Numbered from the stretch's first letter, positions 27,904 through 39,862 are shown. The stretch: 51,359 nucleotides of DNA from an uncultured Eubacteriales bacterium (GCA_913063835.1 CAJXZV010000003.1:1-51359), one strand, 5' to 3'. Notes: generated from the letters alone by a model not told the origin. Made by a program: numbers and translations.

Positions 27904-29982
27904 TTACTTCCGCCCCGCCCCCCGGGCGCCGATGGCCGCGCTGGACACCGCGGGCGGCGCCGGCTCGTAGGCGGCGAACTGCATGGTGTAGGTCCCCCGT
28001 CCCTGGCTCTTGGAACGCAGGTCGGTGGCGTACCCGAACATCTCAGCCAGGGGCACGTGGGCCTTTATCACATGGACCCCGCTCCTCGTCTCCATTCCGT
28101 CGACCCGGCCGCGCCGTGCGTTGATATCGGCCAGGACGTCGCCCATGTACTCCTCGGGGACAAGGACCTCGACCTCCATCACCGGTTCGAGGATGACCGG
28201 GTCGGCCTTGGAGAGGGCCCTGCGCATGGCCATCGACGCGGCCACACGGAAGGCCATCTCGGAGGAGTCCACCTCGTGGTACGAACCGTCGACAAGGGTG
28301 CACGAGACCCCGATGACAGGGTAGCCGGCCAGGACGCCGCTCTCGCACGCCTCCCGGGCACCCTGCTCCACCGCGCCGATGAACTCGGACGGGATGACCC
28401 CGCCCTTGATGGCGCTCTTGAAGACGAAGGGTTCCTCCGACGGTTCGACCTCGAGCCAGACGTGACCGTACTGGCCGTGTCCCCCGGTCTGGCGGACGAA
28501 GCGGCCTTCCGCCCGCGAGCGGCCCCGGATGGCCTCCCTGTAGGCCACTTGGGGACGGCCCACGTTGGCCTTGACGTGGAACTCCCGGAGGAGGCGGTCG
28601 ACGATGATCTCCAGGTGGAGCTCGCCCATGCCGGCGATTATCGTCTGGCCGGTCTCCTCGTCCGTGAAGGCCCGGAAGGTCGGGTCCTCTTCGGTCAGCC
28701 GGTCGAGCGAGGTGGTGAGCTTGTCCTGGTCGGCCTTTGTCTTGGGCTCGATGGCCACCGAGATGACCGGCTCGGCGAAGGTCATCTCCTCGAAGACGAT
28801 GGGCCGGGCTTCGGTGCAGAGGGTGTCTCCGGTCTTTGTCTCCTTGAGCCCGACGATGGCCACGATGTCACCCGTCCGCGCCTCGCCGACTTCTTCCCGG
28901 TGATGGGCGTGCATCCGGAGGATGCGGGAGACGCGCTCCCTCTTCCGCCGCGCGGGGTTGAGAAGGACGCTCCCGGCCTTGATGACCCCGGAATAGACGC
29001 GCACATAGGTCAGACGCCCCACATAGGGGTCTGTCTGGATCTTGAAGGCGAGAGCCGAGGCGGCCTCCTCGTCACTCGGCCTGCGCGACGCCGGCTCGCC
29101 GGTGGACGGGACCCTGCCCTCCACGGCCGGGATGTCGACCGGAGACGGGAGGTAGTCGGTCACGGCGTCAAGGAGGAGCTGGACCCCCTTGTTGCGGTAG
29201 GAGGCCCCGCAGAGGAAAGGCACCAGTTCGACCTCGACGGTGCCGCGCCTAAGGGCCCGGCGGATGAGGTCCGGCGGCACCTCCTTGCCCTCGAGGTACA
29301 GGGCCATGACCTCGTCGTCATGCTCTGCCGCCGCTTCCAGGAGCTTCTCGCGGTACTCGCTGATGAGGCCGGCCATCTCCTCGGGAGGTTCCCTGTCGAC
29401 GAGCCTCGTTCCCAGCTCGTCGGTGTAGTAGACCGCCTTGCCCTCGATCAGGTCGCAGATGCCCCTGAAGCCGTCCTCACACCCTATGGGGAGCTGGACG
29501 ACCACCGGCCGGCAGCCCAACTTCCTGCGGGCCTCCTCGACCACCGCGAGGAAGTCGGCCCCGACGGTGTCCATCTTGTTGACGTAGGCGATGCGCGGGA
29601 CCCGGTACTTGTCGGCCTGACGCCAGACGGTCTCCGACTGGGGCTGGACACCGCCCTTGGCGCAGAAGATGACGACGGCCCCGTCGAGGACCCTGAGCGA
29701 CCTTTCGACCTCGATGGTGAAATCTACGTGCCCTGGCGTATCGATAATGTTGATGCGGAAACCCTTCCAGTCGCACGCGGTGGCGGCGGATGTGATGGTG
29801 ATTCCCCGCTCCTTCTCCTGGACCATCCAGTCCATGGTCGCGGAACCCTCGTGGACCTCCCCCATCCGGTGCACGCGTCCCGTGTAGAACAGGATGCGCT
29901 CGGTGGTGGTCGTCTTCCCGGCGTCGATGTGGGCGACGATACCTATGTTCCGCACCTTTTCAAGGGCGTGCTCTCTAGCCAT
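27904..29982 (-). CDS. fusA: Elongation factor G
   Basis: 692 residues from the ATG at 29982 ([35 protein letters not shown]), with GGGAGGTC upstream; the ORF track's 38 extra residues are spurious. GTPase motifs [25 protein letters not shown] and NKMD are present, followed by domains II-V (for example [14 protein letters not shown] and [16 protein letters not shown]). EF-G drives translocation and, with RRF, ribosome recycling. Lies between rpsG and tuf copy 1. Confidence 0.98.
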   Translation of the reverse strand: MAREHALEKVRNIGIVAHIDAGKTTTTERILFYTGRVHRMGEVHEGSATMDWMVQEKERGITITSAATACDWKGFRINIIDTPGHVDFTIEVERSLRVLDGAVVIFCAKGGVQPQSETVWRQADKYRVPRIAYVNKMDTVGADFLAVVEEARRKLGCRPVVVQLPIGCEDGFRGICDLIEGKAVYYTDELGTRLVDREPPEEMAGLISEYREKLLEAAAEHDDEVMALYLEGKEVPPDLIRRALRRGTVEVELVPFLCGASYRNKGVQLLLDAVTDYLPSPVDIPAVEGRVPSTGEPASRRPSDEEAASALAFKIQTDPYVGRLTYVRVYSGVIKAGSVLLNPARRKRERVSRILRMHAHHREEVGEARTGDIVAIVGLKETKTGDTLCTEARPIVFEEMTFAEPVISVAIEPKTKADQDKLTTSLDRLTEEDPTFRAFTDEETGQTIIAGMGELHLEIIVDRLLREFHVKANVGRPQVAYREAIRGRSRAEGRFVRQTGGHGQYGHVWLEVEPSEEPFVFKSAIKGGVIPSEFIGAVEQGAREACESGVLAGYPVIGVSCTLVDGSYHEVDSSEMAFRVAASMAMRRALSKADPVILEPVMEVEVLVPEEYMGDVLADINARRGRVDGMETRSGVHVIKAHVPLAEMFGYATDLRSKSQGRGTYTMQFAAYEPAPPAVSSAAIGARGAGRK

Positions 29983-30089
29983 CTCTCGCTCGACCTCCCT
30001 TCCGTGACCGGCGTCTTCTCCCGGCGGCAGGCCCGGCCCGCCGGCGACCGATAGCCGGCACCGGGCCGCAGGCCCGGCACCCGACCGTA

Positions 30090-30560
30090 TCACCATCGGT
30101 AGTGGGCGAAGGCCTTGTTGGCCTCGGCCATCCGGTGCGTGTCTTCCTTCTTCTTCACCGCGTTGCCGGTGTTGTTGGCCGCATCGATGAGCTCCGCGGC
30201 CAGCCGTTCGGACATGCTTCTTTCGCCCCGGTTCCGCGCCGAGTCGATGAGCCAGCGCATGGCAAGCGATGACCTGCGTTCAGGCCGCACCTCGACCGGC
30301 ACCTGGTACGTGGCACCGCCGACCCTCCTCGACTTGACCTCGAGGACGGGGGCCACGTTCTTCAGGGCCATCTGGAAGACCTCGATGGGGTCCTTGCCCG
30401 TCCTCTCCCGGATGATGTCCAAGGCCGTGTAGACGATCTTCCGGGCCAGAGACTTGTGCCCGGCGTACATTATCTTGTTCGTGAACCGGGCCAAGGCTTC
30501 ATTGCCGTAGACCGGGTCGGGCTCGATTTTCCGGCGCGGCGCCCTGCCGCGTCTTGGCAC
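30090..30560 (-). CDS. rpsG: 30S ribosomal protein S7
   Basis: 156 residues: [91 protein letters not shown], ending [14 protein letters not shown]7 organises the 30S head near the E site. Between rpsL and fusA. The gap towards fusA contains a CCGGGCC/GGCCCGG stem at 30061-30077. Confidence 0.98.
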   Translation of the reverse strand: MPRRGRAPRRKIEPDPVYGNEALARFTNKIMYAGHKSLARKIVYTALDIIRERTGKDPIEVFQMALKNVAPVLEVKSRRVGGATYQVPVEVRPERRSSLAMRWLIDSARNRGERSMSERLAAELIDAANNTGNAVKKKEDTHRMAEANKAFAHYRW

Positions 30561-30581
30561 TGTGCTCCCCCCTGCCTCACG

Positions 30582-30956
30582 TCACTTCTTCGGTCGCTTC
30601 GTCCCGTACTTGGACCGCCCGCGCTTGCGGCCCTCGACCCCGGCGGCATCCAGTGTTCCCCGGATGATGTGGTACCTGATACCCGGCAGGTCCTTGACGC
30701 GTCCGCCGCGCACCAGGACCACGGAGTGCTCCTGGAGGTTGTGCCCCTCACCGGGGATGTAGGCGCTGACCTCCTCGCCGTTGGTCAGGCGCACCCGTGC
30801 CACCTTCCGCAGAGCCGAGTTGGGCTTCTTCGGCTGCATGGTCTTCACGACCGTGCAGACGCCCCGCTTCTGAGGGTTGCCGCGCAGGGCGGGCGATTTC
30901 GACTTCTCCCGCTTGCGGGCTCTCCCCTTACGGATCAACTGGCTTATCGTCGGCAA
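30582..30956 (-). CDS. rpsL: 30S ribosomal protein S12
   Basis: 124 residues from a TTG at 30956 ([35 protein letters not shown]). GGGAGGTG lies seven bases upstream of this TTG, and S12 homology begins exactly there, so the longer track ORF is wrong. The accuracy-controlling loops [15 protein letters not shown] and the [29 protein letters not shown] region are present; the lysine in [13 protein letters not shown] (streptomycin-related) is retained. A TTG start for S12 is unusual. Confidence 0.97.
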   Translation of the reverse strand: MPTISQLIRKGRARKREKSKSPALRGNPQKRGVCTVVKTMQPKKPNSALRKVARVRLTNGEEVSAYIPGEGHNLQEHSVVLVRGGRVKDLPGIRYHIIRGTLDAAGVEGRKRGRSKYGTKRPKK

Positions 30957-31036
30957 CGAAACACCTCCCAAGAGAACAAAAAGGACCTTCAATCAACTCT
31001 TCAGTTGTCAGCGCCCTAGCTGGTCAGGCCTCCTTG

Positions 31037-31291
31037 CTAGTCCTCGAGCACGGCCGCGGAGGCCGCCCCGACCTGGATCCCGCAGGCTTGCCCTAGCCTC
31101 GCCATGGAGTCGGCGTAGACAACCTCGACGTTCTTCTCTTCGCAGAGCCTCAGGAGCTCCCGCACCACGCGCTCTTCGGCGTCGCGGGCGACGTAGACAA
31201 CCTTCACCTGGTCCTTCTGGAGCGCCTTCAGCGTCTGCTTTGTCCCCACAGTCTTAGCCTTGGCCCCGGTAAGCCTCTCATAGAGCGACAC
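31037..31291 (-). CDS. L7Ae/L30e-family ribosomal protein (YbxF-like)
   Basis: 84 residues from the GTG at 31291 (VSLYERLTGAKAKTVGTKQTLKALQKDQVKVVYVARDAEERVVRELLRLCEEKNVEVVYADSMARLGQACGIQVGAASAAVL), with AGGGGGA eight bases upstream; the track ORF has 28 spurious N-terminal codons overlapping the promoter. The pattern G(T)KQTLKAL and RLGQACGIQVGAASAA is that of Bacillus YbxF, a kink-turn RNA-binding protein of the L7Ae group. The position between rpoC and rpsL is conserved in Bacillota. Its RNA target in the cell is not firmly known. Confidence 0.92.
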   Translation of the reverse strand: MSLYERLTGAKAKTVGTKQTLKALQKDQVKVVYVARDAEERVVRELLRLCEEKNVEVVYADSMARLGQACGIQVGAASAAVLED

Positions 31292-31346
31292 TGAGTCGTT
31301 CCCCCTGAGCTGGAATAACCGGGTCAAGCCAGACAAACACTCACCT

Positions 31347-31375
31347 ATTCTAGCACCCGGTCCTGAAAGTGTCAA
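31347..31375 (-). promoter_or_regulatory. Predicted sigma-A promoter of the L7Ae-rpsL-rpsG-fusA-tuf unit
   Basis: Minus strand: TTGACA, 17 bases, TAGAAT, about 55 bases upstream of the L7Ae-family GTG start and just after the rpoC stop codon. It matches the consensus at eleven of twelve positions with ideal spacing. Confidence 0.8.
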
Positions 31376-31411
31376 TGCAAAGGCCGCCTGCCGCGTCCCC
31401 GGGCTGTCCGG

Positions 31412-34400
31412 CTAGTCGTCGGCCCGAGACCTTTCAGCCTCCGGAGCCGCGGAAGCCCCGGGCCCGGCCGGCGAACGGTCCTCCACCTGCCCCTCACCGG
31501 GGAGGGAGACGTCTACTTCTTCGCTCCGGGCTTCCACGTCCCCGTCCTCAGCCGGCGGCTCCCCGGCCGCAGGGCCGTCCCCGACGACGCCCTCACCCGG
31601 AGCGGCCCCCTCGCCCGGCGGCTGCGCCTCGGCCTCCTCGGGTCCAGGCGCCTCGACGTCCTCCGGCAGGAGCACCTCCGCCTCTTCCTCTTCCTCCTCC
31701 TCAAGCTCCTCGCAGGTGATGCGGATGTTGCGGTAGCAGCTCATCCCGGTGCCCGCCGGAATGAGCTTCCCGATGATGACGTTCTCCTTGAGGCCCAGCA
31801 GACGGTCCCTCTTGCCCTTTATCGCCGCGTCGGTGAGGACGCGGGTCGTCTCCTGGAAGGACGCCGCGGACAGGAAGGATTCCGTCGCCAAGGCGGCCTT
31901 GGTGATGCCCATGAGCACCGGCTTGGCCGATGCGGGCTTGCCCCCCTCGGCCAGGACCTTCTCGTTGGCCTCCTCGAAGTCGAAACGCTCCACCAGACCG
32001 CCCGGCAGGAGGTCCGTGTCCCCGGGGTCCTCGACCTTGACCTTGCGCAGCATCTGCCGGATCACGGTCTCGATGTGCTTGTCGTTGATGTCGACACCCT
32101 GCATCCGGTAGACCTTCTGGACCTCACGGAGGAGGTGGAGCTGGACATCCCGCGTCCCCTTGATCTTGAGGATGTCGTGCGGGTTGACCGGTCCCTCGGT
32201 CAGTCTGTCCCCTGCCTCGACCTCCTGCCCGTCATGGACGATCAGCCGTGCCGTGTAAGGGACGACATAGGTGGCCGTCTCCCCGTCGGCGGCCGTGACC
32301 ATGATCTCACGCCGCCCGCGGCTGTCGGAAATCTGGACGGTACCGGAGATCTCGCTGATGACGGCCTGCCCCTTGGGCTTGCGGGCCTCGAAGAGCTCCT
32401 CGACCCTCGGGAGACCATGAGTGATGTCCTCTCCGGCGACACCGCCGGTGTGGAAGGTCCTCATCGTGAGCTGGGTCCCCGGCTCGCCGATGGACTGGGC
32501 GGCGATTATGCCCACGGCCTCCCCGGCGTTGACGATCCTGCCCGTGGCCAGGTCACGGCCGTAGCAGAGACTGCACACGCCGTGCTTGGTGCGGCAGGTG
32601 AGGACCGACCGGATCTCGACTTTCCGGATGCCGGCTTCGATGATCCTGTCGGCCAGCTCCTCGGTTATCTCCTCGTCAGCCGTCACCAGGACCTCGTCGG
32701 TCTCAGGGTGCCTGATGTCCTCGAGGGCGACCCGGCCCACAATGCGGGACCTGAAGTCCTCGATGACCTCGGCGCCGTCCCGAATCTCGGCGACCGGTAT
32801 GCCCAGGGTCGTCCCGCAGTCCCACTCTCTGACGATGACGTCCTGGCAGACATCCACCAGGCGCCGGGTGAGATACCCGGAGTCTGCCGTCCGCAGGGCG
32901 GTGTCGGCAAGGCCCTTGCGCGTGCCGTGGGTGGAGGTGAAGTACTCGAGGACGGTCAGCCCCTCGCGGAAGTTGGCCCTGACGGGGTGCTCTATGATCT
33001 GCCCCGCCGGGTCGGCCATCAGGCCCCGCATCCCGGCCAACTGGGAGATCTGGCTCACGTTGCCCCGCGCCCCCGAATGGGCCATCATGTAGACCGAGTT
33101 GAACTTGTCCGCCTGGAGGCTCTTCATCAGGTTGTTGGTGACCGTGTCCTTGGCCTGGTTCCAGATCTCGATGACCTTGCGGCGGCGCTCCTCGTTGGTG
33201 ATGAGGCCCCGGCGGAACTGCTGCTCCACGTTCGCGACCTTCTCGTCGGCCTCGGCCAGTATCTCCTCCTTGGAGATGGGGACCTGGAGGTCGGAGAGGG
33301 CTATGGTCGTCCCGGCCCGGGTGGCGTAGGCGAACCCGAGGTCCTTGATCCTGTCGAGCATGGCCGCCGTCGTAGCCTGGCCGCAGATGCGGTAGCACTT
33401 GGCCACGATGTCGGCCAGGACGTCGCGGTCGACCTCCTCATTGACGAACCTGAGGGGCTCGGGCAGACTGTCATTGAAGATGACACGGCCGACGGTGGTC
33501 CGGAGGAGCTCACCGTCGTACTTCACCAGGATCGGCTGGTGGAGCCTCAGCATCCCCAACTGGTAGGCCATGATGGCCTCGTCAGGGCCTGAATAGGCCT
33601 TGAGCCCCGCCTTCCGGCGGTCTTCCGGAGCGGCCTCCCCGCCCTCGGCGGCGCCCTCCTCCGCCTGTCCGGCGCCGGCTCCGGCACCGGCGCCGGCACC
33701 CTCGTCTTCTCCGTCCGGGGCCCGCTCGTCGCTCTCAATGGTCAGGTAGTAGATACCGAGGACCATGTCCTTGCTGGGCGAAACGACCGGAGTCCCGTCC
33801 TTCGGGCTCAGGAGGTTGTTGGCCGAGAGCATGAGGACCCTCGCCTCAGCCTGAGCCTCGGAGGAGAGAGGCACGTGAACGGCCATCTGGTCCCCGTCGA
33901 AGTCGGCGTTGTAGGCGGTGCAGACAAGGGGGTGGACCTTGATGGCCCGCCCCTCCACGAGGACGGGTTCGAAGGCCTGGATGCCCAGGCGGTGGAGGGT
34001 GGGCGCACGGTTGAGGAGGACGGGGTGCTCCTTGATGACCTCCTCGAGGATGTCCCACACCTCGGGACGCATCCGCTCGACCATCCGCTTGGCGCTCTTT
34101 ATGTTATGGGCGTACCCCAGGTTGACCAGCCTCTTCATCACGAAGGGCTTGAAGAGCTCCAGGGCCATCTCCTTGGGGAGGCCGCACTGGTGCAGCTTCA
34201 GCTCCGGCCCGATGACGATGACCGAACGGCCGGAGTAGTCGACCCGCTTCCCGAGCAGGTTCTGCCGGAAACGTCCCTGCTTGCCCTTCAGCATGTCGCT
34301 GAGGGATCTCAGCGGCCGGTTGCCCGGGCCGGTGACCGGCCGTCCGCGGCGGCCGTTGTCGATGAGGGCGTCAACAGCCTCCTGGAGCATCCGCTTCTCG

Positions 34401-35248
34401 TTCCGGACGATGATGTCCGGCGCCCCGAGGTCGAGGAGCCTCTTGAGACGGTTGTTCCGGTTGATGACCCGTCGGTAGAGGTCGTTGAGGTCGGAGGTGG
34501 CGAACCGGCCGCCGTCGAGTTGGACCATCGGTCTGAGGTCGGGCGGGATGACCGGTATGTACCTGAGGATCATCCACTCCGGGCGGTTGCCGGACTTGCG
34601 GAAGGCCTCGACGACCTCCAAGCGGCGGGTGGCCCGGGTCTTGCGCTGTCCGGAGGCCTGCCTTATCTCGGCCCGGAGCTCCCTGGCCATCTGGTCCAGG
34701 TCTATCTGCTCGAGGAGCTCGAGCACCGCCTCAGCGCCCATCCCGGCCTTGAAGGACTGGCCGAACTTCTCCCTGGCTTCGCGGTACTCCACCTCTGTCA
34801 GCACTTGCCGGGGGCTGAGAGTGGTCTCACCCGGGTCCGTGACGATGTAGGCGGCGAAGTAGAGGACCTTTTCCAGCGCCCGCGGTGAGATGTCGAGAAG
34901 GAGGCCCATCCGGCTCGGGATACCCTTGAAGTACCAGATGTGCGAGACGGGCGCGGCGAGCTTGATGTGCCCCATCCTTTCGCGGCGCACCTTGGACCGC
35001 GTCACCTCGACCCCGCAGCGGTCGCACACGATGCCCTTATAGCGGATCCTCTTGTACTTGCCGCAGTGGCACTCCCAGTCGCGCTGCGGCCCGAAGATGC
35101 GCTCGCAGAACAGGCCGTCGCGTTCAGGCTTCAGGGTTCGGTAGTTGATGGTCTCAGGCTTCTTGACCTCTCCCCGCGACCACTCGACGATCTGCTCGGG
35201 TGACGCCAGACCGATCTTCAGGGAGTCGAAGTTGTTCACGTCAAGCAC
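31412..35248 (-). CDS. rpoC: RNA polymerase subunit beta-prime, with acidic C-terminal tail
   Basis: 1278 residues. N-terminal zinc-binding [38 protein letters not shown] and the catalytic [16 protein letters not shown] loop (three Mg-binding aspartates) are intact, as are the bridge and trigger regions ([36 protein letters not shown]). Two features are unusual. After NYLTIE-like [17 protein letters not shown] there is a Gly-Ala-rich insertion (GAGAGAGAGAG, about 43 residues, 33603-33732). The protein also ends with about 97 extra residues rich in Glu, Asp, Pro and Gly (31415-31705). Expressed from the rpoB promoter. Confidence 0.98.
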   Translation of the reverse strand: MLDVNNFDSLKIGLASPEQIVEWSRGEVKKPETINYRTLKPERDGLFCERIFGPQRDWECHCGKYKRIRYKGIVCDRCGVEVTRSKVRRERMGHIKLAAPVSHIWYFKGIPSRMGLLLDISPRALEKVLYFAAYIVTDPGETTLSPRQVLTEVEYREAREKFGQSFKAGMGAEAVLELLEQIDLDQMARELRAEIRQASGQRKTRATRRLEVVEAFRKSGNRPEWMILRYIPVIPPDLRPMVQLDGGRFATSDLNDLYRRVINRNNRLKRLLDLGAPDIIVRNEKRMLQEAVDALIDNGRRGRPVTGPGNRPLRSLSDMLKGKQGRFRQNLLGKRVDYSGRSVIVIGPELKLHQCGLPKEMALELFKPFVMKRLVNLGYAHNIKSAKRMVERMRPEVWDILEEVIKEHPVLLNRAPTLHRLGIQAFEPVLVEGRAIKVHPLVCTAYNADFDGDQMAVHVPLSSEAQAEARVLMLSANNLLSPKDGTPVVSPSKDMVLGIYYLTIESDERAPDGEDEGAGAGAGAGAGQAEEGAAEGGEAAPEDRRKAGLKAYSGPDEAIMAYQLGMLRLHQPILVKYDGELLRTTVGRVIFNDSLPEPLRFVNEEVDRDVLADIVAKCYRICGQATTAAMLDRIKDLGFAYATRAGTTIALSDLQVPISKEEILAEADEKVANVEQQFRRGLITNEERRRKVIEIWNQAKDTVTNNLMKSLQADKFNSVYMMAHSGARGNVSQISQLAGMRGLMADPAGQIIEHPVRANFREGLTVLEYFTSTHGTRKGLADTALRTADSGYLTRRLVDVCQDVIVREWDCGTTLGIPVAEIRDGAEVIEDFRSRIVGRVALEDIRHPETDEVLVTADEEITEELADRIIEAGIRKVEIRSVLTCRTKHGVCSLCYGRDLATGRIVNAGEAVGIIAAQSIGEPGTQLTMRTFHTGGVAGEDITHGLPRVEELFEARKPKGQAVISEISGTVQISDSRGRREIMVTAADGETATYVVPYTARLIVHDGQEVEAGDRLTEGPVNPHDILKIKGTRDVQLHLLREVQKVYRMQGVDINDKHIETVIRQMLRKVKVEDPGDTDLLPGGLVERFDFEEANEKVLAEGGKPASAKPVLMGITKAALATESFLSAASFQETTRVLTDAAIKGKRDRLLGLKENVIIGKLIPAGTGMSCYRNIRITCEELEEEEEEEAEVLLPEDVEAPGPEEAEAQPPGEGAAPGEGVVGDGPAAGEPPAEDGDVEARSEEVDVSLPGEGQVEDRSPAGPGASAAPEAERSRADD

Positions 35249-35325
35249 AGGTTATCTCCTCCGGCAGGCTTGATGGAGACACCGGTGAACACAGAGTCTG
35301 GGACACGCGGACGACCGGCGCCGCG

Positions 35326-38300
35326 TCATCCGCCCTGCTCCTCATCAGCTTCATCCTCCGCGCCTTCGGGCGGAAGGCCCGGGTCCTCCTCATCACGGGG
35401 CTCCGGGTCGGCCTCGGCTTCCTCCTCCTGCCGGTCCTCCTCCCCGCCCGTGAGGAGGGCGCGGGCCTGGCGCCGCCTGGCCTCCGCGTCCTCTTCCTCC
35501 TCGACACTGCCTTCATCCTCGGCCTCTCGTTCCGGAGCGGCCGAGGCGGCGGCACCGTCCTCGTCCGGTCTCAGCGAGAGGAAGAGCTGGTCTTCCTCGT
35601 CGGCCGCGCCGGCGAGGAAGCGCCTGGCCTCCAGGCGACGGCTGGCCGCACGGCCGAGACCGCTCGCCGCCAGCCCGCCCTCCTCATCGAGTTCCTCGCC
35701 GCCGCCGAGGTCGAGGTCCAGTTCGCGGGCCCGCTCGACGACATCGTCATCCGCCTCCCGGATCTCTATCTCACGGGAGTCCTCCGAGAGGACCTTGACA
35801 TCCAGAGCAAGGCTCTGGAGTTCCTTTATCAAGACCTTGAAGGATTCCGGCACACCGGGCTCAGGGACGTTCTCTCCCTTGACGATGGCCTCGTAGGTCT
35901 TGACCCGGCCGACGACGTCGTCCGACTTCACAGTGAGGAGCTCCTGGAGGGTATAGGCCGCACCATAGGCCTCCAAGGCCCAGACCTCCATCTCCCCGAA
36001 GCGCTGACCGCCGAACTGCGCCTTGCCTCCGAGGGGCTGCTGGGTGACAAGGGAGTAGGGACCCGTCGACCGCGCGTGGATCTTGTCGTCGACGAGGTGG
36101 GCGAGCTTCAGCATGTAGGCGTACCCGACGGTGACCCTGCTGTCGAACGGCAGCCCGGTGCGGCCGTCCCGGAGCTGGATCTTCCCGTCCCGCGGAAGGC
36201 CGGCCTTCTCCAGGTAGTCGGCGACGTCGTCCTCGGTCGCCCCGTCGAAGACCGGGCTTGAGATCCAGATACCGAGAGCCCTCGCGGCCCAACCCAGGTG
36301 GGTCTCCAGGATCTGGCCGATGTTCATCCTCGACGGGACCCCGAGGGGGTTGAGGACGATGTCCACCGGACGCCCGTCGGGAAGGAAGGGCATGTCCTCG
36401 TCGGGGAGGATCTTGGCGATGACGCCCTTGTTCCCGTGGCGGCCGGCCATCTTGTCGCCTTCCGATATCTTGCGCTTCTGGGCCACATAACAGCGCACGA
36501 GCTGGTTGACGCCGGGACCCAGCTCGTCGCCTGCCTCGCGGTAGAAGACCTTCACGTCGACGACGATGCCGCTCTCCCCGTGAGGCACCCGGAGGGAGGT
36601 GTCACGGACCTCACGGGCCTTCTCACCGAAGATGGCCCGCAGGAGCCGTTCCTCAGCCGTGAGCTCGGTCTCGCCCTTCGGGGTGACCTTCCCGACGAGG
36701 ATGTCCCCGGGCATGACCTCGGCGCCGACGCGGATGATGCCGCGTTCGTCCAGGTTCTTGAGGACGTCCTCACCGACATTCGGGATGTCCCTGGTTATCT
36801 CCTCAGGACCCAGCTTCGTGTCGCGCGCTTCACACTCGTGTTCCTCTATGTGTATGGAGGTGAACACGTCGTCACGGACGAGTCTCTCCGAGATGAGGAT
36901 GGCGTCCTCGAAGTTGTAGCCCTCCCAGGGCATGAAGGCGACGAGCACGTTCCGGCCCAGGGCCAGCTCGCCGTGGTCGGTGGAGGGGCCGTCGGCGAGC
37001 AGGTCGCCTCTTTCCACCTTCTGGCCGACCCTTACGACAGGCTTCTGGTTCATGCACGTACCCTGGTTGGAGCGGCCGAACTTCATCAGTTCATAGGTGT
37101 CCTGTCCATCCTTACCGCAGTCGACGACTATCTCGCGGGCCGTGACCCTGGTGACGGTGCCGGCGCGGTGGGCCGTGACGAGGACGCCCGAGTCGTGGGC
37201 GACCCGGGCCTCGATGCCCGTCCCGACGAGGGGCGCCTCGCTCCGGATGAGCGGGACGGCCTGGCGCTGCATGTTGGCGCCCATCAGGGCGCGCCCGGCA
37301 TCGTCGTTCTCGAGGAACGGTATCAAGGCCGAGGCGACGCTCACGACCTGCTTGGGCGAGACGTCCATGTAGTCCACCTTCTCGGCCGGGACCGTGACGA
37401 TCTCGTTGCGGTGGCGGCAGGTCACCCTCCGGTTCTTGAACCACCCGTTCTCGAGCGGCTCGTTGGCCTGAGCGATGATGTTCTCCTCTTCGTCGTCCGC
37501 CGTGAGGTACTCGATCTCGTCGGTGACGACCTTCCTTTCCTTGTCGACGCGCCGGTAAGGCGTCTCGATGAAGCCGTACTCGTTCACCCGGGCGTAGGTG
37601 CTGAGATTGCCGATGAGCCCGATGTTCGGGCCTTCCGGAGTCTCGATGGGGCACATGCGTCCGTAGTGCGAGTCATGGACGTCGCGGACCTCGAAGCCGG
37701 CCCGCTCCCTGGTCAGACCGCCCGGCCCGAGCGCGCTCAGCCGCCGCTTGTGGGTCAGCTCGGCCAGAGGGTTGGTCTGGTCCATGAACTGTGAGAGCTG
37801 ACTGGACCCGAAGAACTCCTTGACCGCGGCCACGACCGGCCGGATGTTGATAAGGGCCTGGGGGGTGATGATGTCGACGTCCTGGATGGTCATGCGCTCC
37901 TTGACCACCCGCTCCATCCGGGCCAGGCCGATGCGGAACTGGTTCTGGAGCAGCTCGCCGACACACCTCAGGCGGCGGTTGCCGAGGTGGTCGATGTCGT
38001 CGGCCCTGCCGAGGCCCTTGTACATGGTCAACATGTAGTTGATGACGGCGACGATGTCCTGACGGGTCAGGGCCCGGACGTCCGTCGGCGGGCAGCCGTT
38101 TCCGATGACCCTCACCCGGGTGTTGCCCACCTCGACCTCGACACTGGTTATGCCGGCCGCATCGATCTTCTTGGCCTCATCACGGCCGATGGTCGTCCCG
38201 GCCGGAACGATGACGTTCCCGGCCTTGTCCCTGATGTCCTCGGCGGCGACCGTGCCGCGCAGGCGCCGCTCGAAACTGAGCTTCTTGTTGAGCTTGTACC

Positions 38301-39096
38301 GGCCCACCTTGGCGAGGTCGTAGCGCCGGGTCTCGAAGAACAGCGACTCCAGAAGACCCCTGGCACTCTCCACCGTGGGCGGCTCACCGGGACGCAGGCG
38401 CTTGTAGATCTCGATGAGAGCCTCATGTTCGGACTGGGTAGGGTCCTTGTCGAGGGTGTTGAGGATGTGCGTCGACTCGCCGAGAACCCTCAGTATCTCT
38501 TCGTTCGTGTCGTACCCGAAGGCGCGGAGGAGGACGGTCACGGGTATCTTGCGGGTCCGGTCGACCCGGACGTAGATCACGTCATGACTGTCGGTCTCGA
38601 ACTCGAGCCAGGCTCCGCGGTTCGGGATGAGGGTGCAGAAGATGAGGCGCTTGCCGGTGGCGTCGACCTGCTCGGAGTAGTAGGCGCCGGGAGACCTGAC
38701 GAGCTGGCTCACGACCACCCTCTCGGCGCCGTTGATGATGAAGGTGCCCTTCTCGGTCATGAGCGGGAAGTCGCCCATGAAGACTTCCTGCTCCTTGACC
38801 TCGCCGGTCTCGCGGTTGATGAGCCTGACGTTCACCCGCAGGGGTGCGGCATAGGTCACGTCGCGTTCGCGGCACTCGGCGACGCTGTACTTGGGTTCGT
38901 CGAGGCGGTGGTCGATGAACTCCAGGACGAGGTTCCCGGTGAAGTCCTCGATGGGGGAGATGTCCTTGAACATCTCACGGAGGCCGTCTCTCAGGAACCA
39001 ATCGTAAGACTTGCGCTGGATCTCGATGAGGTCCGGCATCTCAAGGACTTCCTTGATCCGCCCGAAATGCTCCCGTTCCCTCACGCCTTTCGGCAT
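35326..39096 (-). CDS. rpoB: RNA polymerase subunit beta, with acidic C-terminal tail
   Basis: 1256 residues from the ATG at 39096 ([35 protein letters not shown]), with GGGAGGAG upstream; the track's GTG at 39117 overlaps that site. The rifampicin region is wild-type-like ([44 protein letters not shown]). [13 protein letters not shown] and the C-terminal clamp [42 protein letters not shown] are conserved. Homology normally ends soon after [20 protein letters not shown]; here about 136 further residues follow (35329-35736), strongly acidic and low-complexity, ending DEADEEQGG. Confidence 0.98.
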   Translation of the reverse strand: MPKGVREREHFGRIKEVLEMPDLIEIQRKSYDWFLRDGLREMFKDISPIEDFTGNLVLEFIDHRLDEPKYSVAECRERDVTYAAPLRVNVRLINRETGEVKEQEVFMGDFPLMTEKGTFIINGAERVVVSQLVRSPGAYYSEQVDATGKRLIFCTLIPNRGAWLEFETDSHDVIYVRVDRTRKIPVTVLLRAFGYDTNEEILRVLGESTHILNTLDKDPTQSEHEALIEIYKRLRPGEPPTVESARGLLESLFFETRRYDLAKVGRYKLNKKLSFERRLRGTVAAEDIRDKAGNVIVPAGTTIGRDEAKKIDAAGITSVEVEVGNTRVRVIGNGCPPTDVRALTRQDIVAVINYMLTMYKGLGRADDIDHLGNRRLRCVGELLQNQFRIGLARMERVVKERMTIQDVDIITPQALINIRPVVAAVKEFFGSSQLSQFMDQTNPLAELTHKRRLSALGPGGLTRERAGFEVRDVHDSHYGRMCPIETPEGPNIGLIGNLSTYARVNEYGFIETPYRRVDKERKVVTDEIEYLTADDEEENIIAQANEPLENGWFKNRRVTCRHRNEIVTVPAEKVDYMDVSPKQVVSVASALIPFLENDDAGRALMGANMQRQAVPLIRSEAPLVGTGIEARVAHDSGVLVTAHRAGTVTRVTAREIVVDCGKDGQDTYELMKFGRSNQGTCMNQKPVVRVGQKVERGDLLADGPSTDHGELALGRNVLVAFMPWEGYNFEDAILISERLVRDDVFTSIHIEEHECEARDTKLGPEEITRDIPNVGEDVLKNLDERGIIRVGAEVMPGDILVGKVTPKGETELTAEERLLRAIFGEKAREVRDTSLRVPHGESGIVVDVKVFYREAGDELGPGVNQLVRCYVAQKRKISEGDKMAGRHGNKGVIAKILPDEDMPFLPDGRPVDIVLNPLGVPSRMNIGQILETHLGWAARALGIWISSPVFDGATEDDVADYLEKAGLPRDGKIQLRDGRTGLPFDSRVTVGYAYMLKLAHLVDDKIHARSTGPYSLVTQQPLGGKAQFGGQRFGEMEVWALEAYGAAYTLQELLTVKSDDVVGRVKTYEAIVKGENVPEPGVPESFKVLIKELQSLALDVKVLSEDSREIEIREADDDVVERARELDLDLGGGEELDEEGGLAASGLGRAASRRLEARRFLAGAADEEDQLFLSLRPDEDGAAASAAPEREAEDEGSVEEEEDAEARRRQARALLTGGEEDRQEEEAEADPEPRDEEDPGLPPEGAEDEADEEQGG

Positions 39097-39276
39097 GCCG
39101 TGGCTCTCCTCCCGCACGGAAAGACTCGGGACCCCCGGAACTCGGGTCAGGGGTATCCCTGGGCCATGGGTGACATGCAGGGACCTCTGTTGTAAGGAAT
39201 AAGCTTAGTGTTACCCTCCGGAGGGAGTACGATACATAGAATTCCTTCTCCTGCCCGCTGCAATAAGCAAGTTACT

Positions 39277-39305
39277 AGTGTAACACGACCCCCTTTGTTT
39301 GTCAA
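39277..39305 (-). promoter_or_regulatory. Predicted sigma-A promoter of rpoB-rpoC
   Basis: Minus strand: TTGACA, 17 bases, TACACT, in a locally AT-rich stretch. It lies about 180 bases upstream of the rpoB start and just downstream of a strong hairpin after rplL. It would allow rpoBC to be made apart from L10/L12. Confidence 0.8.
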
Positions 39306-39341
39306 AAGCAAATCCCGAAAATCCGTTGCCCGCAACAAGGC

Positions 39342-39375
39342 GGCGAAGGGGGGCTTCGGAGGGCCCCCCTTCGCC
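39342..39375 (-). terminator. Hairpin after rplL: partial terminator or processing site
   Basis: GGCGAAGGGGGGC and GCCCCCCTTCGCC form a perfect 13-base-pair stem with an eight-base loop, 27 bases after the rplL stop. The bases that follow on the transcribed strand (GCCTTGTTGCGGG) hold only a weak T-run, so termination is likely incomplete. In other bacteria the rplL-rpoB gap holds an attenuator and an RNase III site, which fits this position. Confidence 0.65.
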
Positions 39376-39401
39376 CGCTGTGGGTCCGGTCGGCCTGAGT
39401 T

Positions 39402-39785
39402 CTACTTTATCTCGACGCTGGCACCCTGCTCTTCCAGCTTGGCCTTTATGGACTCGGCCTCTTCCTTGGAGACCTTTTCCTTCACCGGCTTCGGCGCCCC
39501 GTCGACCAGGTCCTTGGCCTCCTTGAGGCCGAGGCCGGTGATCTCCCGGACGGCCTTGATGACCTGGATCTTCTTGTCCCCGGCGGACTTGAGAATGACG
39601 TCGAACTCGCTCTTCTCCTCCTCGGCCGCCGCGGCGCCGGCCGCCGGAGCGGCGGCCGCGGGTGCGACGGCAACCGGAGCCGCCGCCGAGACCCCGAACT
39701 CCTCCTCGAGGGCCTTGACGAGCTGGGAGAGTTCAAGGACGGTCAGGCCCTTCACGGCCTCGATAATCTCATCGACTTTCGACAC
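39402..39785 (-). CDS. rplL: 50S ribosomal protein L7/L12
   Basis: 127 residues. N-terminal dimerisation helix [29 protein letters not shown], Ala-rich hinge [28 protein letters not shown], and the C-terminal factor-binding domain [56 protein letters not shown]. It forms the flexible stalk that recruits EF-Tu and EF-G. The GTG start is preceded by AGGAGGTG. Confidence 0.98.
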   Translation of the reverse strand: MSKVDEIIEAVKGLTVLELSQLVKALEEEFGVSAAAPVAVAPAAAAPAAGAAAAEEEKSEFDVILKSAGDKKIQVIKAVREITGLGLKEAKDLVDGAPKPVKEKVSKEEAESIKAKLEEQGASVEIK

Positions 39786-39862
39786 CAGCTACACCTCCTG
39801 AAAGCTTAGGCGCCCGAAGGCACCTTCAGGCCGGGCTCCAGGGCCGGGTGGCCGGGCCCGGG

